Assembly: GCA_026389015.1 (NCBI GenBank)
Contig: JAPLIR010000023.1
Coordinates: forward strand, 1-49,841
Source of the DNA: Candidatus Dependentiae bacterium
GTDB lineage: Bacteria; Babelota; Babeliae; Babelales; Vermiphilaceae
Reading direction: 5' to 3'
DNA: 49,841 nucleotides
The notes under the pieces are model-generated. The model was given only the letters and a program-made list of their open reading frames with translations, made no database searches and was not told where the DNA came from. Both the position numbers and the translations under genes were made by a program. The stretch's first letter is position 1; the number at the start of each line of letters is the position of its first letter. Below, one piece after another: positions 32,065 through 40,628 of the stretch.

Positions 32065-32526
32065 ATGGCAAAACATGTTGGAGTGAAACTTCCTGAAGAT
32101 TTAATTACGGTATTAAAAGCGGGAAAAACTGTGGCCGTAGTCGCAACATTTTCAGAAAAAGGCTTGCCTCATACCACACCTATTCAATGTGTTTATCCTA
32201 AGGGACTTGAGAGTATATTGATCTCTATTCATAAAGATCATGCTGGCTACCATAACATGGTATGGCAGAAGAAAGTTATGGTTTGTTTTATGGACGAAAA
32301 CAATGTGGCGTACAGTGTATTGGGACGTGCCGGCGTTGTGCGAGCACCATCGTTAGTACATCCATTGATGAACGTAGTGCGCATTGATATTATCGATATA
32401 AAGAGTGATCGCTCAGTATTAACACGAGTTGATAGCGGTGTGCGTTGGAGTTATGTATCATGGGAAGCGGAAGAACTTTCTAAGGGACTATACAACGAAT
32501 TGCAAGAGCTATCGAAAACATTATAG
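32065..32526 (+). CDS. Pyridoxamine 5'-phosphate oxidase-like flavin split-barrel protein
   Basis: A 153-residue protein with the FMN-binding split-barrel layout: VAVVATFSEKGLPHTTPI near residues 28-45, ILISIHKDHAGYHNMVWQKK (20) and VCFMDENNVAYSVLGRAGVV. This family includes PNPOx and many flavin- or heme-binding proteins; the exact activity cannot be told. ATG 32065 is used because GGGGA lies 7 bases upstream; ATG 32047 is in frame and possible. No signal peptide. Confidence 0.7.
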   Translation: MAKHVGVKLPEDLITVLKAGKTVAVVATFSEKGLPHTTPIQCVYPKGLESILISIHKDHAGYHNMVWQKKVMVCFMDENNVAYSVLGRAGVVRAPSLVHPLMNVVRIDIIDIKSDRSVLTRVDSGVRWSYVSWEAEELSKGLYNELQELSKTL

Positions 32527-32551
32527 TTTTTTAAAAAAAGGAGCATGGTTC

Positions 32552-34039
32552 ATGCGTTTATTTTTGTATGAATTATTTTTTTGTTGTGTAGTTATGGGAC
32601 ATAGTTGTTTTGGTGCAGAAAGTCCTGCTGCGCCTGCATCGACAGGGGCGCCAGCTCCTGCGGCATCTGCTGTGCCAGCGCCAGTTGCAACACTCGTGGT
32701 GGATCAAACCCCACCGGCTGCAACAGGTGCACCAGCGGTTACGGCACCAGAGCAACCTAAAATTCAAGACGCGCCTGCGACGCCAGCTGCGGCTACTCCT
32801 GTAGTTACTACAACTATAGCACCGTCAGCAAATCAAACAGCACCGGCTACAACTGCTGCGCCTACTGGCCTAGAAGCAATGCCAGCGGCACCCGTTGCAG
32901 CAACGGCACAACCGGCTGCTGCTCAAGCGACAGCGCCAACCGAGGAGGAAATTCAAGGTATTGATACTATGAATACAGATGAACCTCAGGGAAATTGGCT
33001 TTTTAAGCGTATTTGGTGGCAACGCGCACAAACACAATATGAAAAAATTAAGGCTGTTGTTGATACCATTATGGAATCAAGAATGGCTTTCTTTGATAAA
33101 CGAACCGAGTGGGATAAAACGGTATTTGATCCATTTTATCTTGAAGTTGGTGTCGGGCGTGGCATACTCGAGGAATTAATTGGTAACGCGGTTGCACAAA
33201 TCGATCAAGAGCGCAAAAAAGATGGTGAGTTGAGCGCTGAAGAGCGTACCTTCTTGGCAACTTTAGAGGCTGAAAAGAATACGTTAGAGCAGCTTCAAAA
33301 AGATATACAAAAAATTAATCAAATTGATAGTGCTGTTGATGATACGATTACCATGCTTATCAAACAGATTAATGTTGCTCGCGGTTTTGAAAAACAGTCG
33401 TGGCAAAATTTAAAAGGTATTGCGCAAGAACTGAGTGATGAAAAAGCTCGGGAACTTTATTACGGCATGGTCACCTATTGGCAAAATATTAATGCGGTTA
33501 TGGAGTATATTCAAAATCCATTAGCAAAACATTTTGAGCAGTTAGGATCAGTTGCTCAAGAGAATATCAAAAAAGTGACGGCTACGTTGACAGCGTTAAA
33601 AGAAAAGGGCATTGACTTTAAAAAACAATGGCAAGCTTTGGAAGCAAAGCATCAACAAGAACGTGATGCTGCAAAGTCCGATTCAGAGAAAAAGTTAACG
33701 CAAGAACAGATAGAAAAAGCAGTTAAAGAGCAGCAAAAAAAAGATGAAGAGGCTGAAACAAAAAGAGCTGAATCAGGATTTTTTTCACGTGCGGCAAATG
33801 CAGTAACTAATGCTGCAAGTGCAACATGGGATTATATTGCATCGGGAGCCAAAACTCTTTGGGGTGCAACATTTGGTAAATGGTTTGGCAAGTCTGAGGT
33901 GAGTGTGTCAGTGACAGCACCGGCACCAGTAGCACCAGAAACTGCACCAGTTACCCCAGTGACGCCAGCAGTAGCATTAGCTCCGGCAGCATCTAGTGCA
34001 CCAGTGGCTCCGGTAGTATCTGTAACACCGGTTCCATAA
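32552..34039 (+). CDS. Secreted Pro/Ala-rich coiled-coil protein
   Basis: A 495-residue protein. MRLFLYELFFCCVVMGHSCFGAE is a signal peptide. Residues about 25-140 and the last 40 are low-complexity Pro/Ala/Thr/Val, like linkers that span a cell wall or the periplasm. The middle (about 150-450) is charged and helical with WQRAQTQYEKIKAVVDTIME and a Lys/Glu-rich coiled coil, then an Ala-rich amphipathic stretch (AANAVTNAASATWDYIASGA). No domain recognised. AAGGAG lies 8 bases before ATG. A clear terminator follows. Many shadow frames come from its GC-biased codons. Confidence 0.8.
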   Translation: MRLFLYELFFCCVVMGHSCFGAESPAAPASTGAPAPAASAVPAPVATLVVDQTPPAATGAPAVTAPEQPKIQDAPATPAAATPVVTTTIAPSANQTAPATTAAPTGLEAMPAAPVAATAQPAAAQATAPTEEEIQGIDTMNTDEPQGNWLFKRIWWQRAQTQYEKIKAVVDTIMESRMAFFDKRTEWDKTVFDPFYLEVGVGRGILEELIGNAVAQIDQERKKDGELSAEERTFLATLEAEKNTLEQLQKDIQKINQIDSAVDDTITMLIKQINVARGFEKQSWQNLKGIAQELSDEKARELYYGMVTYWQNINAVMEYIQNPLAKHFEQLGSVAQENIKKVTATLTALKEKGIDFKKQWQALEAKHQQERDAAKSDSEKKLTQEQIEKAVKEQQKKDEEAETKRAESGFFSRAANAVTNAASATWDYIASGAKTLWGATFGKWFGKSEVSVSVTAPAPVAPETAPVTPVTPAVALAPAASSAPVAPVVSVTPVP

Positions 34040-34074
34040 AACAATTTTTTTCTCTGTAGATTCTTAGAAACAAT

Positions 34075-34103
34075 AAAAGGCGACCCATTATGGGTCGCCT
34101 TTT
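34075..34103 (+). terminator. Rho-independent terminator of the Pro/Ala-rich gene
   Basis: Perfect 13-bp stem AAAAGGCGACCCA (34075-34087) and complement (34091-34103) with loop TTA, ending TTTT. Confidence 0.85.
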
Positions 34104-34210
34104 GCATGTAAACAAATTTGATAAAAAGTGTGAGTATTTTGGTAAAAAAGTCGATCAAAGTTGATAAGTGACTTTAATTATGATAGATTTTCGAGGTGAT
34201 TTTAGGTGCT

Positions 34211-34297
34211 GCCGTGGTGGTGGAACTGGCAGACACGCAGCCTTGAGGTGGCTGTGGGAGAAATCCTGTAGGGGTTCGAGTCCCCTCCTCGGCACCA
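34211..34297 (+). tRNA. tRNA-Leu (anticodon GAG)
   Basis: An 87-nt class II tRNA with encoded CCA. Anticodon stem CAGCC/GGCTG with loop TTGAGGT gives GAG, reading CUC and CUU. The variable arm TGTGGGAGAAATCCTGT region is long, as in Leu tRNAs; T arm AGGGG TTCGAGT CCCCT. The acceptor stem GCCGTGG/CCTCGGC has one T-T mismatch at pair 5-68. Confidence 0.95.
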
Positions 34298-34326
34298 TAC
34301 TTCGCTCTCTAAGGAGCTTCGTATGG
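34295..34326 (+). other. Imperfect hairpin starting at the tRNA-Leu CCA end
   Basis: CCATAC (34295-34300) pairs with GTATGG (34321-34326) and GCTC with GAGC inside, separated by a symmetric TTC/TTC internal loop. It includes the CCA of the tRNA, has no T-run, and might direct 3' processing. A second small hairpin, GACCTGTT/AACAGGTC, lies at 34371-34394. Together they fill the gap before secD. Confidence 0.4.
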
Positions 34327-34469
34327 CGCGGCCAGTCTAAGCTTCTGTATGGCAAGAGATTAGTATGGCTGACCTGTTCTTCATAAAACAGGTCGTAAGG
34401 TAGGACCTTGATCACAAAAGCTAAGAGTAAAAAAAGTTGTATTTTGAGAGTATGCTTAAAGGAGCCTGC

Positions 34470-36032
34470 ATGAATATGTCAGCACGTAGATTTCTATTTT
34501 CCGGATTATCTTTCTGGATTGTCTTTGTTGCAATAGGTTTGTATTTTATTATACCATTACGTCAAAAATTACGTTTTGGTATTGATTTAGTTGGTGGTAC
34601 CTACATCACTATGGAAGTACAGACTGATAAAGCGGTAGAGTCAGAGCTTGCTGAAACCATGCAATCATTACCTATGAAACTCAAGGCAGGGGAGCAATCA
34701 GTTCCTACCGCCAAAACAATAGAAAAAAATGATATCGTTCTTACCTTTGATTCTCCAGCAGCAGCACAAGCAGCAGCAACATTCTTGCAAAATGATTCAC
34801 GCAGAGGACGTTACTATACCTATGCAACCAATAATAATATTTTGCGTATGCAACTGACGGCGCACCATGCTGAGCAGATCAAAAGAGATGCTGTACGAAG
34901 CAATATTGAAGTATTGCGCACACGTCTTGATACCTTAAGTGTTGCTGAAATCACCATTGCAGCGCAAGGTGAAAAAAATATCATTGTTGAACTGCCAGAC
35001 GTTTCTGATCCTCAACAAGCAAAAGCAATGATTGGTAAAGCGGCAAAGCTTGAATTTAAATTAGTTGAAAAAATAGGTAATGCACCTGAAGATATTTTAT
35101 ATGAACTTGATGGTGTTTTGCCAAGAGATAAAGAAATTCTTGCAGGCAGAGACGAAGGCCGTGGCAAACGTTATTACCTCGTTTCAAAATATACTGATAT
35201 TACGGGTGGCTCATTGAGAGAAGCAAATGCTTCACTTGGTGGTCAAACAGGTGCAGAAGCGGTAGTGAGCTTTAAATTTAACGCAGATGGAAGCGAAAAA
35301 TTTTATGCATTAACCAGCAAAAACATTGGCAAGCAATTGGCTGTGGTATTAGATGGTATTGTTATTACTGCACCAACCATCAGAGATGGTATCCGTGGCG
35401 AAGGTTCTATCAGCGGGACACGCTCAACACAAGAATCTCAAGAATTAGCATTATTGCTTAAATCGGGCGCATTTGTGGCACCAGTTACGTTTGAAGAAGA
35501 ACGTCAAATTGGACCATCACTTGGCGCAGAGTCGATTAGACAAGGTGTGTTCTCCTGTTTAGTTGGATTAGGATTGCTCTTCATATTTAGTTTATTGTAT
35601 TACAAAGTTGCTGGTCTACTTGCATTCTTTGCATTATTGTACAACTTACTGCTCATCTTAGTTGGCATGGCATGGCTCAGAGCGACGTTAACGTTGCCTG
35701 GTATTGCCGGCATGGTGTTGACCATTGGTATGGCTATCGATGCATCCATTTTGATTTACGAGCAAATTAAAGATGAACTTGCAGCAGGTGTTACGGTTAG
35801 AAAAGCAGTTGATGCAGGATTTTCAAATGCGATGGTTGTAATTTTGGATGCTAATATTACGACGTTTATTGTCGGAGCTGTTCTTTATTACTTTGGCACA
35901 GGACCTATCCAAGGGTTTGCTGTCACCATGATGCTTGGTATCGTTTCTACCTTGATTACCGGGTTGTTCTTCCTGAAATCATTATTTAGCTTTGTTTTAG
36001 AATTTTTTAATGTACAAAAGCTAAAAATATAA
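34470..36032 (+). CDS. secD: Protein translocase subunit SecD
   Basis: SecD with SecF uses the proton gradient to help complete protein export. The 520-residue protein has the first membrane helix (about 11-30), FGIDLVGGTYITMEVQ, the large periplasmic domain with SVAEITIAAQGEKNIIVELP (20) and SGTRSTQESQELALLLKSGA (20), and the C-terminal five-helix RND block with PGIAGMVLTIGMAIDASILIYEQIKDE (key part GMAIDASILIYE). AAGGAG precedes ATG 34470. secF, normally next or fused, does not follow; a tRNA gene and pgsA do. Confidence 0.96.
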   Translation: MNMSARRFLFSGLSFWIVFVAIGLYFIIPLRQKLRFGIDLVGGTYITMEVQTDKAVESELAETMQSLPMKLKAGEQSVPTAKTIEKNDIVLTFDSPAAAQAAATFLQNDSRRGRYYTYATNNNILRMQLTAHHAEQIKRDAVRSNIEVLRTRLDTLSVAEITIAAQGEKNIIVELPDVSDPQQAKAMIGKAAKLEFKLVEKIGNAPEDILYELDGVLPRDKEILAGRDEGRGKRYYLVSKYTDITGGSLREANASLGGQTGAEAVVSFKFNADGSEKFYALTSKNIGKQLAVVLDGIVITAPTIRDGIRGEGSISGTRSTQESQELALLLKSGAFVAPVTFEEERQIGPSLGAESIRQGVFSCLVGLGLLFIFSLLYYKVAGLLAFFALLYNLLLILVGMAWLRATLTLPGIAGMVLTIGMAIDASILIYEQIKDELAAGVTVRKAVDAGFSNAMVVILDANITTFIVGAVLYYFGTGPIQGFAVTMMLGIVSTLITGLFFLKSLFSFVLEFFNVQKLKI

Positions 36033-36072
36033 GTATATTAATAAGGTATTTTATTAATTTTGAAAAATTTGT

Positions 36073-36149
36073 GGCGGCGTAGCTCAGTTGGTTAGAGCGG
36101 CAGAATCATAATCTGTAGGTCCGGGGTTCGAATCCCTGCGTCGCCACCA
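36073..36149 (+). tRNA. tRNA-Met, elongator type (anticodon CAT)
   Basis: A 77-nt tRNA with encoded CCA. Acceptor GGCGGCG/CGTCGCC (one G-T pair), D arm GCTC...GAGC, anticodon stem GCAGA/TCTGT with loop ATCATAA (CAT), T arm CCGGGG TTCGAAT CCCTG. The GAATCATAATC arm resembles elongator tRNA-Met. It has paired first bases, unlike initiator tRNA. It lies between secD and pgsA on the same strand. Confidence 0.93.
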
Positions 36150-36168
36150 CTTTTATTTCCAGGCGATA

Positions 36169-36789
36169 ATGGCTATAGTGAATTTTCCTACAACATTAAC
36201 CCTTATTCGTTTGGTAGTCTCTCCTTTAATTCTCCCTTTGTTACTCGTTTATTTTTTACCGATCAATCATATCTTGATTAACGGTATTCTTGTCTTATTT
36301 TTTTTCGCTTTGAGTTTAACCGATTTTTTTGATGGCTATTTGGCCCGCAAGTATGGTCAAGAAACCTTACTTGGTGCGGTGCTCGACCCTATAGCTGACA
36401 AGTTTTTGGTCTATTCAACCTTAATTGGGTTGCTTGTAGTAAACAAGATTTACTTTTTCTGGGTTGTGTTACTCATCGGGCGTGAATTTTTTTTGATGGG
36501 TTTACGTCAAGTAGCGCTCGAAAATAATTTTTCTGTTCCCGTATCTTTTTTAGGTAAATTAAAAACGGCGACACAAATTATCTGTCTCATGTTTATTATC
36601 TTCAATCCCTATCAAACAGTTGGTCTTGGACTAAGCGGTGTTGCATGGTGGAATACCGCAGAGCTTATTCTTATCGTGATAACCGTTGGTATATCAATGC
36701 TGTCAGCATTGTTTTATTATCAAGCCTTTATTGGAAAGTTTCTTGCCAAGCATGAGAGCGATACAATCGTTAAGGCACATAAATCATGA
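36169..36789 (+). CDS. pgsA: CDP-alcohol phosphatidyltransferase (PgsA-like)
   Basis: Makes phosphatidylglycerol phosphate from CDP-diacylglycerol in the inner membrane. The 206-residue protein has about five membrane helices and the family signature D-x2-DG-x2-AR-x8-G-x3-D-x3-D in the stretch from TDFFDGYLARKYG to LGAVLDPIADK. N-terminus NFPTTLTLIRLVVSPL is typical of PgsA. It overlaps plsY by ATGA, linking two steps of phospholipid synthesis. Confidence 0.92.
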   Translation: MAIVNFPTTLTLIRLVVSPLILPLLLVYFLPINHILINGILVLFFFALSLTDFFDGYLARKYGQETLLGAVLDPIADKFLVYSTLIGLLVVNKIYFFWVVLLIGREFFLMGLRQVALENNFSVPVSFLGKLKTATQIICLMFIIFNPYQTVGLGLSGVAWWNTAELILIVITVGISMLSALFYYQAFIGKFLAKHESDTIVKAHKS

Positions 36790-37352
36790 TCACTATTATT
36801 CTTGTCTGCATTGCTGCTTATCTTATCGGTTCATTGTCAACGGGGTTTCTTATTGCACGAGCTTGTGGCGTTGATGATATACGAGCTCACGGCTCTGGCG
36901 GTAGCGGTGCCACTAATGTTGCTCGTGTTCTTGGTGTTCATTATTTTCTCCTTATCTTTTTTTTAGATTTTTTTAAAGCGTATGCTTTTTTAAAAGTGTG
37001 CTTTTGGTATAACATTTCTGACTATTCACTGGCTGCTGTTGCGGTATCACTACTGCTTGGTAATGGTGCTCCTATTTTTTTAAAATTTCGTGGTGGCAAA
37101 GGTGTTTCTACAACCTTTGGTATTTTGGCTGCTTTAATGCCCTGTGTAGCTGGTGGCTGTATTGGCATATGGGTTTTGGTAATTGCTCTTACGCGTACGA
37201 GTGGCAAGGCGTCGCTTGTCTCCTTGTCTATTATGCCTTTGTTGGCCTGGCTTTGTGGTAACTCTCTTCTTTTTATACTACTCACGTTGTTTATGACTGC
37301 GTGGGGATTTTTTTTACATAGAACAAATATAGTTACCTATCTCTCTAAATAA
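36786..37352 (+). CDS. plsY: Acyl-phosphate glycerol-3-phosphate acyltransferase PlsY
   Basis: Transfers an acyl group from acyl-phosphate to glycerol-3-phosphate, the first step of phosphatidic acid synthesis. The 188-residue integral membrane protein shows the three PlsY motifs: AYLIGSLSTGFLIAR, HGSGGSGATNVARVLG and LKFRGGKGVSTTFG, with HRTNI near the end. Translationally coupled to pgsA by a 4-base overlap. Confidence 0.95.
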   Translation: MITIILVCIAAYLIGSLSTGFLIARACGVDDIRAHGSGGSGATNVARVLGVHYFLLIFFLDFFKAYAFLKVCFWYNISDYSLAAVAVSLLLGNGAPIFLKFRGGKGVSTTFGILAALMPCVAGGCIGIWVLVIALTRTSGKASLVSLSIMPLLAWLCGNSLLFILLTLFMTAWGFFLHRTNIVTYLSK

Positions 37353-37375
37353 CTAATTTTCATGTGGTACATATA

Positions 37376-38779
37376 ATGAAAAAAATAATCGGTATAGTTT
37401 TAGTATGTACTGCGATTGCGGCCTTCGGTACGGAACTGGCTTGGGACTGGTCAACAATTGATGTTGATGCGGTTTTTTTTGATAAAAATTTTATATTTGG
37501 TAGCGCCGTTGCAGAATACCAAGTATCTGGCGCGTTTAATTGTCCCAATGCTAACTGGGCTTTATGGGATTATGCAAAAGACAAGCATGGTAACCCCCGA
37601 ATTCACGGTGGTCAGCGTTCTGGTCGTGCTTGTGATTTTTGGCATTCCTTTAAAGAAGATATTGCGTTACTCAAACACATGAAGGTAAAAGCATTTAGAT
37701 TTTCGGTTGAGTGGAGCATTATTGAACCGCAACAGGGCGTGATTGATAAAGCAGCAATTGCTCATTATCACGAACTGTGCGATGAGTTACTCGCTGCCGG
37801 TATCAAGCCAGTGGTCACGCTGCATCATTTTACTCATCCTTTGTGGTTTGAAAAGCTCGGTGCCTTTGAGTTGGAAGAAAATATTCCTTACTTTGTTGAT
37901 TTTGCACGCTTGATGGTTCAAGAACTCGGCAGTAAAGTTATGTTGTGGGCAACCTTTAATGAGCCCGGTGTTTATGTGTTTCAAGGATATATACGTGGTG
38001 TATGGCCTCCGGGAAAAATTGGCATTAACCGTGCTGGTAAAGTATTATACAACATGATGTGTGCGCATGTTAAGGCCTATAAGGCAATCAAGAATCTGCC
38101 TGGTGGCGATACTACTCAAGTGGGCTTGGTGCATAGCGTAACGCAGTTTGATCCGTACAATGATGATAGCGTGATCGAAAAGACGTTATGTTATTATATC
38201 AATCATATGTTTCATGATGTGATCACAGAATTTTTTGCACAAGGTGTATTTAGTTTTCATGTGCCAGTACTTGCCTCACTTGACTATGTAAATTCTGATG
38301 CAGTATGTTCACTCGATTTTTTGGGTATCAATTATTATTCCCATGTTTTGCTGCGTGTAGAGTTGGGATTTAATACCATGGCCGGTCAAGCTTACAGATC
38401 ACATGAGATCAAAACTGACATGCCCTACTGCATTTACGCAGAAGGGTTGTATCGTGCCATTAAGGATGTTTCAGAGCGTATAACGGTTCCACAAAATATT
38501 CCTATGTATATCACCGAGAATGGTATTGCCGATAGCAAGGACGATCGACGCGAACTTTTTATTAAGCGCTATCTCTATGCATTAAGCCGTGCTATTCAAG
38601 ACGGGTATGATGTGCGCGGTTATTTTTATTGGTCATTGCTTGATAATTTTGAATGGTCCGAAGGGTACACGCAAAAGTTTGGGTTGTATGATGTTGATAT
38701 GGCAACACAACAGCGCACCTTGCGTGAAGGCTCAAAGGCATTGTTGAAGGTTATCAATTCAACGTACCAAAAATCATAG
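37376..38779 (+). CDS. Exported family-1 glycoside hydrolase (beta-glucosidase type)
   Basis: GH1 enzymes cleave beta-linked glucosides, galactosides or phospho-sugars. The 467-residue protein starts MKKIIGIVLVCTAIAAFGTE, a signal peptide, so it should act outside the cytosol. The core has FIFGSAVAEYQVSG, the acid/base Glu196 in ATFNEPG and the nucleophile Glu (about 381) in YITENGIAD, plus WSLLDNFEWSEGYTQKFGLY (20). The usual LYHWDLP reads LHHFTHPLW. ATG 37376 is the natural start; an in-frame GTG lies 12 bases upstream. Substrate is unknown. Only 7 bases separate it from the ligase gene, so the two are probably cotranscribed. Confidence 0.92.
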   Translation: MKKIIGIVLVCTAIAAFGTELAWDWSTIDVDAVFFDKNFIFGSAVAEYQVSGAFNCPNANWALWDYAKDKHGNPRIHGGQRSGRACDFWHSFKEDIALLKHMKVKAFRFSVEWSIIEPQQGVIDKAAIAHYHELCDELLAAGIKPVVTLHHFTHPLWFEKLGAFELEENIPYFVDFARLMVQELGSKVMLWATFNEPGVYVFQGYIRGVWPPGKIGINRAGKVLYNMMCAHVKAYKAIKNLPGGDTTQVGLVHSVTQFDPYNDDSVIEKTLCYYINHMFHDVITEFFAQGVFSFHVPVLASLDYVNSDAVCSLDFLGINYYSHVLLRVELGFNTMAGQAYRSHEIKTDMPYCIYAEGLYRAIKDVSERITVPQNIPMYITENGIADSKDDRRELFIKRYLYALSRAIQDGYDVRGYFYWSLLDNFEWSEGYTQKFGLYDVDMATQQRTLREGSKALLKVINSTYQKS

Positions 38780-38786
38780 CGATTTT

Positions 38787-40625
38787 ATGCGTACCATTAA
38801 ACTTTTTATCTTTTTCTTGAGTGCTTCGTTTTTTCTTGTACATTTAGCTATAAAAATTACCCATTGCACAAAGGTTACCACCATGCATTTTAACGAAGTT
38901 GGAAAAGCATTTTCTGTCATAGAAGCAACAAGCGGTCGTTTGGAAATGACAAAATTGCTTGCAGACTTGCTATCTAAAGCGACATCATCAGAAGCTGCTA
39001 TTATTTGTAATATTTCCCTCGGTCAGCTTAATGCACCGCATATTGGTACGCAATTTAATATGGCAGAAAAAAGTGTGGCAAAAGCTATTGCAGATTTAAT
39101 GGATCTTTCTGATGCAACGATCATGGCCCATGCCAAAAAGTTGGGCGACCTAGGATTAGTCTTGGACGAAGGTAGCTGGCAATCAAAAGATACCTTAACG
39201 GTGCATCACGTGTATGCAGCATTGCATGCGATTGAACAGCATGGCGGTACTGGTTCTCAAGAAGACAAAATTCAGCAGTTGCGCACCTTGTTGTCGGAGC
39301 TTGATCCGGTCTCGGCTAAATATGTAGTACGTATTATTATCGGCAAATTGCGTCTTGGTTTTTCTGATATGACCATTATCGATGCGCTTTCTTGGATGGT
39401 AGCGGGTGACAAGTCGTTGCGTGGTGCTATCGAAGACGCGTATAACATATGTGCTGACATTGGTACCATCGCATCAGTTCTCAAACAAGATGGCATACAA
39501 GCTATCAAAAATATGAAAATTCATATGGGTATTCCGATCCGTCCTGCAGCTGCAGAACGTCTTCCAACCGCCAAAGCAATTATTGAAAAAATTGGTCACT
39601 GTGTTGCACAACCAAAGTTAGATGGCTTCCGTTTGCAAATTCATGTTGATAAAACACATAAAGCACCAAGAATTCATTTTTATTCACGTAACTTACAAGA
39701 TATGTCGGCGATGTTTCCTGACATTAAGCAAGCTATTGCTGACCTTGATGTACAAGAACTTATTTGCGAGGGCGAAGCAATTGTATACGATCAACACACC
39801 GGCAGCTTTTTACCATTCCAAGAAACAGTAAAACGTAAAAGGAAACATGGCATAGAAGAAGCTATGACAGAATATCCTCTGCGTGTTTTTATTTTTGATC
39901 TTCTTTATTTAGATGGTCAGGAATATATGACTAAAACACACGAAGAGCGCCGTACAAAATTGCTTAACGTATTTAAAAGCTTTAATAATGATGCGGTCCA
40001 AGTAATTGAAGAAAAAGAAATGCATACGGCACAAGAACTTGAACATTATTTTACGCAAAACATAGCATCGGGTCTTGAAGGCTTGGTGGTAAAGAAAAAT
40101 GATTCGGTCTATCAACCGGGCAAACGTAACTTCAATTGGATTAAACTAAAGCGCCAAGAAGAAGGGCATCTAGAAGATACTCTTGATTGCGTCATTCTGG
40201 GATATTATGCGGGTGAAGGCAAACGAGCTTCATTTGGTATTGGAGCGTTTCTTGTGGGCGTTTATAATAAACGAGAAGATCGTTTTGAGACCGTGGCCAA
40301 AATTGGTACGGGGCTTAAAGACCATGATTGGATAGAACTCAGAAAAAAATGTGATGCACATAAAGTTTTCAGCAAACCAAAAAATGTCGTGTGCGCTAAA
40401 GATTTAGAACCAGATGTGTGGGTTGCTCCCGAGATGGTTGTATTGATTCGTGCCGACGAAATTACGATGTCTCCGGTGCATGCAGCAGGCAAGACAGCCG
40501 ACTCCTTGGGCTACGCTCTCAGGTTTCCAAGAATTATGGGCTATCGTCTAGATAAATCACCACAAGAAGCAACAACTATTGAGGAAATTAAGCATTTATA
40601 TGACGATCAGTTCAAACGTGATTAG
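38787..40625 (+). CDS. ATP-dependent DNA ligase with N-terminal membrane/export segment
   Basis: Seals nicks in DNA using ATP. The 612-residue protein has the DNA-binding domain (about 33-250, beginning MHFNEVGKAFSVIEATSGR), the nucleotidyl site AQPKLDGFRLQ (Lys277), then ICEGEAIVYD, FIFDLLYLDG, GLEGLVVKKND and the OB domain ending in TMSPVHAAG and GYALRFPRI. This is the archaeal/eukaryal LigB/Lig1 layout, not LigA. Ahead of the normal start lie 32 residues, MRTIKLFIFFLSASFFLVHL and on, a clear hydrophobic signal segment. ATG 38883 (AAAGG 8 bases upstream) would give a cytosolic form; both starts may be used. The 3' end lies 3 bases from the convergent gene. Confidence 0.9.
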   Translation: MRTIKLFIFFLSASFFLVHLAIKITHCTKVTTMHFNEVGKAFSVIEATSGRLEMTKLLADLLSKATSSEAAIICNISLGQLNAPHIGTQFNMAEKSVAKAIADLMDLSDATIMAHAKKLGDLGLVLDEGSWQSKDTLTVHHVYAALHAIEQHGGTGSQEDKIQQLRTLLSELDPVSAKYVVRIIIGKLRLGFSDMTIIDALSWMVAGDKSLRGAIEDAYNICADIGTIASVLKQDGIQAIKNMKIHMGIPIRPAAAERLPTAKAIIEKIGHCVAQPKLDGFRLQIHVDKTHKAPRIHFYSRNLQDMSAMFPDIKQAIADLDVQELICEGEAIVYDQHTGSFLPFQETVKRKRKHGIEEAMTEYPLRVFIFDLLYLDGQEYMTKTHEERRTKLLNVFKSFNNDAVQVIEEKEMHTAQELEHYFTQNIASGLEGLVVKKNDSVYQPGKRNFNWIKLKRQEEGHLEDTLDCVILGYYAGEGKRASFGIGAFLVGVYNKREDRFETVAKIGTGLKDHDWIELRKKCDAHKVFSKPKNVVCAKDLEPDVWVAPEMVVLIRADEITMSPVHAAGKTADSLGYALRFPRIMGYRLDKSPQEATTIEEIKHLYDDQFKRD

Positions 40626-40628
40626 CTG

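Noticed and set aside
34155-34415. Minus- and plus-strand open frames over the tRNA-Leu region
   Set aside because: They run across a well-folded tRNA gene and have no ribosome site.
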